Assembly: GCA_002508545.1 (NCBI GenBank)
Contig: DAVH01000050.1
Span: 11,648-22,251, forward strand
Direction: 5' to 3'
Source of the DNA: Methanomassiliicoccus sp. UBA6
Lineage (GTDB): Archaea; Thermoplasmatota; Thermoplasmata; Methanomassiliicoccales; Methanomassiliicoccaceae
DNA length: 10,604 nt
Part shown: positions 6,568 to 10,604 of the stretch, one piece after another
Layout of the letters: every line of letters starts with the position of its first letter
Position numbering within the stretch: the first letter of the stretch is position 1
Notes under the pieces: generated by a model
What the model was told of the DNA's origin: nothing
Database searches by the model: none
The model's input: only the letters and a program-made list of their open reading frames with translations
Made by a program: the position numbers and the translations under genes

Positions 6568-7176
6568 CTATTCCAGGTGCTCCACGATCTTGCTGTTCTG
6601 GGCCTCCGCGACCGCCTTGATCTGATCGTCCATTCCTTCCGTGCCTAATGGGCTGGTTATTGAGATCTTCACCACGACGTTGCGCTGCTGGAAGATAAGG
6701 CTCCTTGACTCGAACTCAAACTTGGGAAACGGCTCGTAGACCGCGAAGGACCGGTCACCGATCGAGACCGTCATGTTCGTCCTGGTCGTCTCGTTCGTCG
6801 AAGATAGTAGCCTTGACAGGCTGCCCTCGTACCATGTGGTGGCGTTGGCCTGATCGGTGAACTGTTCGACCGAGACCTCGAGGATGGTGGCCGACCCCAG
6901 GCCGGAGTAGTTTTCGAACCACACCTCGGACGTGAAGAAGATGACGTTGTGAAAACTGGGGCCCGAGGCAAAGGTGACCGTGCCGTTCTGGACCCATCCC
7001 GTAAGGTCTTCATGGGTCACCGTCACCTCGTTGGGCCGCACCTTCAGTATGCGGGCGTCAGCTCCCTTGCCGACGAGGGTTCACGCCGCGTCGATGATCA
7101 GCAAAACGACCACCACGGCCACCACCGCGATCGTCCTGTTACCTATTCTCCCCCTCCGACCGCTCCATCCAACCAT
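6568..7176 (-). pseudogene. Exported or anchored protein gene interrupted by one in-frame TGA
   Basis: Reading from ATG7176, 31 codons encode a classic signal anchor: a basic start with GRRGRIGNR, then a hydrophobic run TIAVVAVVVVLLII (15-28). A TGA follows at 7083-7081, and the same frame stays open for 170 more codons to a TAG at 6570-6568. Total coding capacity without the TGA is 202 codons. The body (157 residues from GTG7041) has five N-glycosylation sequons (NGT, NYS, NAT, NET, NMT), which suits an extracellular archaeal protein and makes a cytosolic GTG start unlikely. No good ribosome site precedes GTG7041. I do not recognise the family. Explanations are a recent nonsense mutation (for example TGG to TGA), a sequencing error, or readthrough. 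A TATA-like AT-rich stretch lies at about 7214-7230. If only the downstream ORF is annotated elsewhere, it would be 6568-7041. Confidence 0.65.
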
Positions 7177-7280
7177 ATTGATCGATCGAAAAGGTGTTAT
7201 CCAGTCTAATGAAATTTATTCGTATAATTATGGGCGTACATCGACGAGCATCGAGCGGGCATGTCGTCACGCTTCACTCT

Positions 7281-7294
7281 CGCTCTGCAGAGCG
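7281..7294. repeat. 14-bp perfect palindrome
   Basis: CGCTCTGCAGAGCG is fully palindromic. It is the first of three symmetrical elements in the 244-bp gap (7177-7420) between two divergent genes. That gap otherwise holds AT-rich promoter-like DNA at 7207-7231 and no supportable ORF. Confidence 0.6.
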
Positions 7295-7315
7295 GATACG
7301 AGCTAGACATCTTGC

Positions 7316-7340
7316 GCCGCCGCCTGTGACATGCGGCGGC
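7316..7340. repeat. Perfect 8-bp hairpin, 9-nt loop
   Basis: GCCGCCGC (7316-7323) and GCGGCGGC (7333-7340) are exact reverse complements around a CTGTGACAT loop. The loop's GTGACAT can also partly pair with ATGTCGTCAC at 7261-7270. It would be very stable as RNA on either strand. Confidence 0.6.
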
Positions 7341-7349
7341 ACCATCGGA

Positions 7350-7364
7350 CAGGAGGGGCTCCTG
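7350..7364. repeat. Perfect 6-bp hairpin, 3-nt loop
   Basis: CAGGAG-GGG-CTCCTG lies 16 bp upstream of the TATA box of the zinc-ribbon membrane protein gene. It is the third symmetrical element of the gap. Confidence 0.5.
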
Positions 7365-7379
7365 CATGGCGTCCCGAGA

Positions 7380-7388
7380 TATATATAA
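7380..7388 (+). promoter_or_regulatory. TATA box for the zinc-ribbon membrane protein gene
   Basis: TATATATAA lies about 37 bp upstream of ATG7421. Transcription would start near 7410, giving a leader of only about 10 nt. No convincing Shine-Dalgarno site precedes the ATG, in keeping with near-leaderless expression. Confidence 0.55.
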
Positions 7389-7420
7389 TGATAGAATGAT
7401 TCTTGTATCGGGGAACCAAG

Positions 7421-8062
7421 ATGGAGTGCTCTCGTTGCGGTGCGGACAATCCGTCGACGGATAAGTACTGCGGACAGTGCGGAAGCTCATTGGAGGAGCC
7501 GAGCAGGCTCCAGAGATCGGTCGAGGACCTTGGATGGCTGGTCATGGCCTCCGGACTCATCGTCCTCGCCCTGGCGGCAGCATATTATGTCACTTATATA
7601 GTGGCCAACCTCTGGTCGGCCGGTGAGCCGCTATTCCGCTTCATTCTTTCGATAAGCTATGCGATATCCGGCCAGGGATTCCATTGGCCTGGTCTGACCG
7701 TCGGTGCGCTTCTGGGAGTTCTCGGGGCGGTGTTATTCGCATGGCCCCGCCTGCAGGTCCCTGACCTATCGGGCAAGGGGGTCAGGGCGCTAGTGCTCCT
7801 CGGCAGCGCAATATTGCTCGCCGCAGTGGTCTTCGGGACCTTCCAGGGATTTATTATGGAACTTCTGTACGGTAGGTTTCTTGATTACAATATCTCGCGC
7901 GGATTGTATGTATATACCTACCAGTCAATGGCCTTGATAGGGTTCACGTTCATCCTGGCCGGCATGGTGTGGGCCTCGTGGAAGGCCCGCAGGTGGAGGA
8001 TGCCATTGGTCCCCGTCGCCGTCGACCGCGATGCGGCCGATGAGGAGACGAGTCCTCACTGA
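7421..8062 (+). CDS. Zinc-ribbon, four-helix membrane protein of unknown function
   Basis: I do not recognise a named family. The 213-residue protein starts with a short zinc ribbon, CxxC-x10-CxxC (C3, C6, C17, C20), of the kind often fused to archaeal membrane proteins. Four hydrophobic segments follow at about 38-62, 91-108, 122-149 and 167-187. The tail is charged, RRWR near 190-193 and then an acidic end. An even number of helices would put both ends on the same side, most likely the cytoplasm with the ribbon inside. I chose ATG7421 because the CxxC motif begins right after it and the TATA box sits at proper spacing. A TTG at 7403 would add six residues but would fall ahead of the expected transcript start. 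Base composition is slightly less GC-rich than in the enzyme genes around it. It appears to be a single-gene unit. The zinc ribbon is clear, the function unknown. Confidence 0.8.
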   Translation: MECSRCGADNPSTDKYCGQCGSSLEEPSRLQRSVEDLGWLVMASGLIVLALAAAYYVTYIVANLWSAGEPLFRFILSISYAISGQGFHWPGLTVGALLGVLGAVLFAWPRLQVPDLSGKGVRALVLLGSAILLAAVVFGTFQGFIMELLYGRFLDYNISRGLYVYTYQSMALIGFTFILAGMVWASWKARRWRMPLVPVAVDRDAADEETSPH

Positions 8063-8063
8063 C

Positions 8064-8090
8064 CAAGGTTCGACAGGCCGAGAAACCTTG
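8064..8090. repeat. Inverted repeat between the membrane protein gene and carA
   Basis: CAAGGTT (8064-8070) and AACCTTG (8084-8090) are exact reverse complements, 13 nt apart, starting 2 nt after the stop codon at 8062. It may be a terminator-like hairpin for the upstream gene, though no T-run follows. An operator for carAB is the alternative. Confidence 0.4.
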
Positions 8091-8152
8091 ACCTCGATCG
8101 TGTCCAGTCATCGACAGATTGGCGCCCGCTCTGTCCAGCCTCACATGCCAAA

Positions 8153-8161
8153 CCTTAAGTA
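8153..8161 (+). promoter_or_regulatory. Possible carAB promoter
   Basis: CCTTAAGTA, with AAA just ahead of it, is centred about 31 bp upstream of ATG8188. It resembles a weak archaeal box A at the spacing of a leaderless start. No ribosome site precedes ATG8188, in agreement with this. Confidence 0.4.
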
Positions 8162-8187
8162 CAACACTCCTATTCTTCAAAATCTCG

Positions 8188-9270
8188 ATGGTAAAACAGT
8201 GCCGCCTCATCCTCGAAAACGGGACTATCGCTGAGGGCACTGGCTTTGGTTCTGAAAAGACTGTGTACGGCGAGGTCGTGTTCACCACTGGCATGTGTGG
8301 CTACCAGGAGAGCTTGACCGACCCTTCCTACAAAGGCCAGATTCTTATCGCGTCCCACCCGATCATCGGGAATTACGGTATCAACGACAAGTTCTCGGAG
8401 TCGCCCTCCGTGCAGGTGACCGGGTATGTGGTGAGGGAGGCGTGCCGTGTCCCTTCGACCATGTATGGCCACGAGGATCTGGACACGCTCCTCAAGAGGA
8501 GCGGGGTGCCCGGCATATCCGAGCTGGACACGCGGTCCCTGATCATCGGCATCCGGGAGAAGGGCGTCCTCAGGGGCGCGATCTCCTTCGATGAGGACCC
8601 CCAGGACGTCCTGGAGAAGGTCAGGAAGATGCCTTATCCCTCGGACTCGAACCTCGTCGCCGAGGCCAGCACCAAGAGCATAATACGTTATGAGAAGAAA
8701 GGTGCGAAGAAGGTCGGCCTCATCGACTGCGGCGTGAAGGCGAACATCGTCAGGGAGCTGCGCAAGCGGTTCAGCGTGGTGCAGGTGCCGTACGACACCC
8801 CGGCCTCGGTCCTGAGGGACGAGGAGCTAGATGGGCTGTTCATCTCCAACGGCCCCGGGGACCCCGGCCACCCCGAGCTGAGGGACACCACCATACGGAC
8901 GATCAAGGACCTTAAGGAGGAGCTGCCGATCATGGGCATCTGCATGGGGAACCAGCTGCTGGCCCTCGCGTTCGGCGGTCAGACCTACAAGATGAAGTTC
9001 GGGCACCGCGGCGTCAACCAGCCGGTGAAGCACCGCGGACGGGTGTACATCACCTCGCAGAACCACGGATATGTGGTCGACCCGCAGTCCATCGAGGGCA
9101 GCGGGCTGGAGGTCGACCAGGTCAACGTCAACGACGGGACGGTGGATGGCATGAGGCACCGCGAGCTGCCGATATTCTCGGTGCAGTATCATCCCGAGGC
9201 GTCGGCCGGACCGAAGGACACCACCTTCCTGTTCGACGACTACGTCAAGATGCTGGAGGCCAAGCGATGA
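8188..9270 (+). CDS. carA: Carbamoyl phosphate synthetase small (glutaminase) subunit
   Basis: CarA hydrolyses glutamine and channels ammonia to CarB for carbamoyl phosphate, which feeds pyrimidine and arginine synthesis. The 360-residue length from ATG8188 is normal. The CarA-specific N-terminal domain carries GEVVFTTGMCGYQESLTDPSY (from 28) and IGNYGIN (60-66). The class I amidotransferase domain begins near 175 with VGLIDCGVKANI. The triad is complete: nucleophile C252 in GICMGNQ, then H335 and E337 in QYHPEAS. NGPGDP (221-226) and QNHGY (291-295) are also standard. A TTG, CTG or ATG further upstream would add up to 23 residues unlike the family, so ATG8188 is preferred. It overlaps carB by ATGA and forms an operon with it. 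Confidence 0.95.
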   Translation: MVKQCRLILENGTIAEGTGFGSEKTVYGEVVFTTGMCGYQESLTDPSYKGQILIASHPIIGNYGINDKFSESPSVQVTGYVVREACRVPSTMYGHEDLDTLLKRSGVPGISELDTRSLIIGIREKGVLRGAISFDEDPQDVLEKVRKMPYPSDSNLVAEASTKSIIRYEKKGAKKVGLIDCGVKANIVRELRKRFSVVQVPYDTPASVLRDEELDGLFISNGPGDPGHPELRDTTIRTIKDLKEELPIMGICMGNQLLALAFGGQTYKMKFGHRGVNQPVKHRGRVYITSQNHGYVVDPQSIEGSGLEVDQVNVNDGTVDGMRHRELPIFSVQYHPEASAGPKDTTFLFDDYVKMLEAKR

Positions 9271-10604
9271 AGCGGACCGACCTGAAGAAGATCATGGTGA
9301 TCGGGTCCGGACCCATCGTCATCGGGCAGGCGGCGGAGTTCGACTTCTCCGGCACCCAGGCATGCCGTTCGCTCCGCGAGGAAGGATACACCACGGTGCT
9401 GGTCAACTCCAACCCGGCGACCATACAGACGGACACCGAGACGGCGGACGTCGTGTACGTCGAGCCGCTGAACGCCGAGACCGTGGCCCGCATAGCCGAG
9501 AAGGAGAAGGTCGACGGCATCCTCTCGGGCATGGGCGGGCAGACCGCGTTGAACATCTGCTCCGAGCTGGCGGAGAACGGCACCCTGGACCGCCTGGGCA
9601 TAAAGCTGCTGGGCACCCAGCCCAAGGCGATCGCGCTGTCCGAGGACCGCGAGCTGTTCCGGGAGATGATGATCAAGATCGGCGAGCCGATCCCCATCAG
9701 CAAGACCGTCCACAGCGTCGAGGAGGCGCTGCAGGCGGCCAAGGAGATCGGCAAGTACCCCGTGCTGGTGCGCCCGGCGTACACCCTGGGAGGCACCGGC
9801 GGAGGCATCGCCTACAACGAGGAGGAACTGACCAGCATCACCGGGCGTGGACTGATCTACTCGCGCATCCACCAGGTGCTCATCGAGGAGTCGGTGCTGG
9901 GGTGGAAGGAGTTCGAGTACGAGGTGATGAGGGACGCGAAGGACAACTGCGTCATCATCTGCAACATGGAGAACCTCGACCCCATGGGCATCCATACCGG
10001 GGAGTCGATCGTCATCGCCCCGGCCCAGACGCTCAGCGATGAGGACCACCAGCGGTTGCGCAACGCGACCATCAAGACCATCCGGGCGCTGGAGATCGAG
10101 GGCGGGTGCAACATCCAGTTCGCCTTCGACCCCGTTACCAAGGAGTACCGCGTCATCGAGGTGAACCCCCGAGTGTCCCGCTCGTCCGCGCTCGCCTCCA
10201 AGGCTACCGGCTACCCGATCGCCAGGGTGGCGGCGAAGATCGCGGTCGGCTACGATCTGGACGAGATACCGAACCGCATATCCGGGAAGACGTTCGCGGC
10301 GTTCGAGCCGACGCTGGACTACATCGTCATGAAGATCCCCCGCTGGCCGTTCGACAAGTTCCGCACCGTGGACCGCACCCTGGGCACCCAGATGAAGAGC
10401 ACCGGGGAGGTCATGGCCATCGGGCGGACCATCGAGGAGGGATTGCTGAAGGCGATCCGCTCCCTGGAGATCGACCAGCAGTACCTCGACCGGGTGAACT
10501 GGACCGAGGAGCAGATGCGGAAGGACCTAACCAGCGCCACCGATCAGCGGCTGTTCACCATCGCCGAGTCTCTCCGGCGCGGCATGGACATCGAGGAGAT
10601 CGCC
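9267..10604 (+). CDS. carB: Carbamoyl phosphate synthetase large subunit (partial, 5' part)
   Basis: CarB makes carbamoyl phosphate from bicarbonate, ammonia and two ATP. The window holds 446 codons from the start; a full CarB has about 1,050-1,080 residues, so more than half lies outside. Visible is the bicarbonate-phosphorylating half: GSGPIVIGQAAEFDFSGTQA (13-32), MGGQTALN (89-96), the ATP-grasp part with RPAYTLGGTGGG (169-180), ENLDPMGIHTGES (235-247) and the metal-ligand region EVNPRVSRSSALASKATGYP (298-317), then FEPTLDYIVMKIPRW (346-360). All look intact. The start is ATG9267, overlapping the carA stop, with GGAGG 7 nt upstream. Some archaea encode CarB as two genes; this cannot be judged here because no stop occurs before the window ends. 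Confidence 0.96.
   Translation, partial: MKRTDLKKIMVIGSGPIVIGQAAEFDFSGTQACRSLREEGYTTVLVNSNPATIQTDTETADVVYVEPLNAETVARIAEKEKVDGILSGMGGQTALNICSELAENGTLDRLGIKLLGTQPKAIALSEDRELFREMMIKIGEPIPISKTVHSVEEALQAAKEIGKYPVLVRPAYTLGGTGGGIAYNEEELTSITGRGLIYSRIHQVLIEESVLGWKEFEYEVMRDAKDNCVIICNMENLDPMGIHTGESIVIAPAQTLSDEDHQRLRNATIKTIRALEIEGGCNIQFAFDPVTKEYRVIEVNPRVSRSSALASKATGYPIARVAAKIAVGYDLDEIPNRISGKTFAAFEPTLDYIVMKIPRWPFDKFRTVDRTLGTQMKSTGEVMAIGRTIEEGLLKAIRSLEIDQQYLDRVNWTEEQMRKDLTSATDQRLFTIAESLRRGMDIEEIA

Noticed and set aside
7081..7083. TGA as a selenocysteine codon
   Set aside because: No SECIS-like hairpin was recognised after the gene, and selenoproteins are restricted in archaea. Without selB or the Sec tRNA in view this stays only a remote option, so the gene is listed as interrupted.
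7206..7490. Minus-strand frame of 94 codons over the palindrome-rich gap
   Set aside because: It runs across the zinc-ribbon gene start and its TATA box, and has mixed composition without motifs or a ribosome site.
9240..10049. Minus-strand open frame of 269 codons over carB
   Set aside because: It is antisense to an intact CarB ATP-grasp half; shadow frame.

Overview
The window looks like a chromosome segment from a GC-rich euryarchaeon. The archaeal signs are a full-length archaeal Pelota (Dom34), a PhoU-like regulator with an N-terminal AbrB/SpoVT DNA-binding domain, TATA-box promoters placed about 25-30 bp ahead of starts (at least one apparently leaderless), and GGAGGTG-type Shine-Dalgarno sites inside operons. 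The high-GC coding regions separated by AT-rich promoters, with a NifV-like synthase beside an aconitase-family pair, would suit Thermoplasmatota such as Methanomassiliicoccales. That placement is an inference, because no marker in the window proves methanogenesis.

Layout. (1) 1-2174: a phosphate locus, with pstS on the minus strand divergent from a PhoU-like regulator on the plus strand; the 214-bp gap holds both TATA boxes and a possible 23-codon leader ORF. (2) 2219-5170: a compact minus-strand operon in the order homocitrate-synthase-family enzyme, LeuC-type large subunit, LeuD-type small subunit. The genes are 1 nt apart or overlap by 4 nt. It makes a condensation/isomerisation module for 2-oxoacid chain extension (coenzyme B or lysine type) or possibly Re-type citrate formation. 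It is preceded by a 305-bp region with a strong promoter and a self-complementary leader. (3) 5476-6516: pelota, probably leaderless, with an exact 8-bp inverted repeat flanking its TATA box. (4) 6568-7176: a small exported-protein gene whose signal anchor is separated from its body by one in-frame TGA. (5) 7177-7420: an intergenic stretch with three perfect palindromes and a TATA box. (6) 7421-8062: an uncharacterised zinc-ribbon membrane protein. (7) 8188-10604: carA and the 5' part of carB (carbamoyl phosphate synthetase), overlapping by ATGA; carB runs off the window.

Most of the window is conserved housekeeping metabolism, translation quality control and phosphate uptake. I see no CRISPR array, IS element, tRNA or rRNA, and no clear new multi-gene system. 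The most interesting points are the TGA-split exported gene, the unusual substrate loop (YKFK) in the LeuD-type subunit together with its NifV-like partner, and the symmetrical or structured DNA at three promoters.
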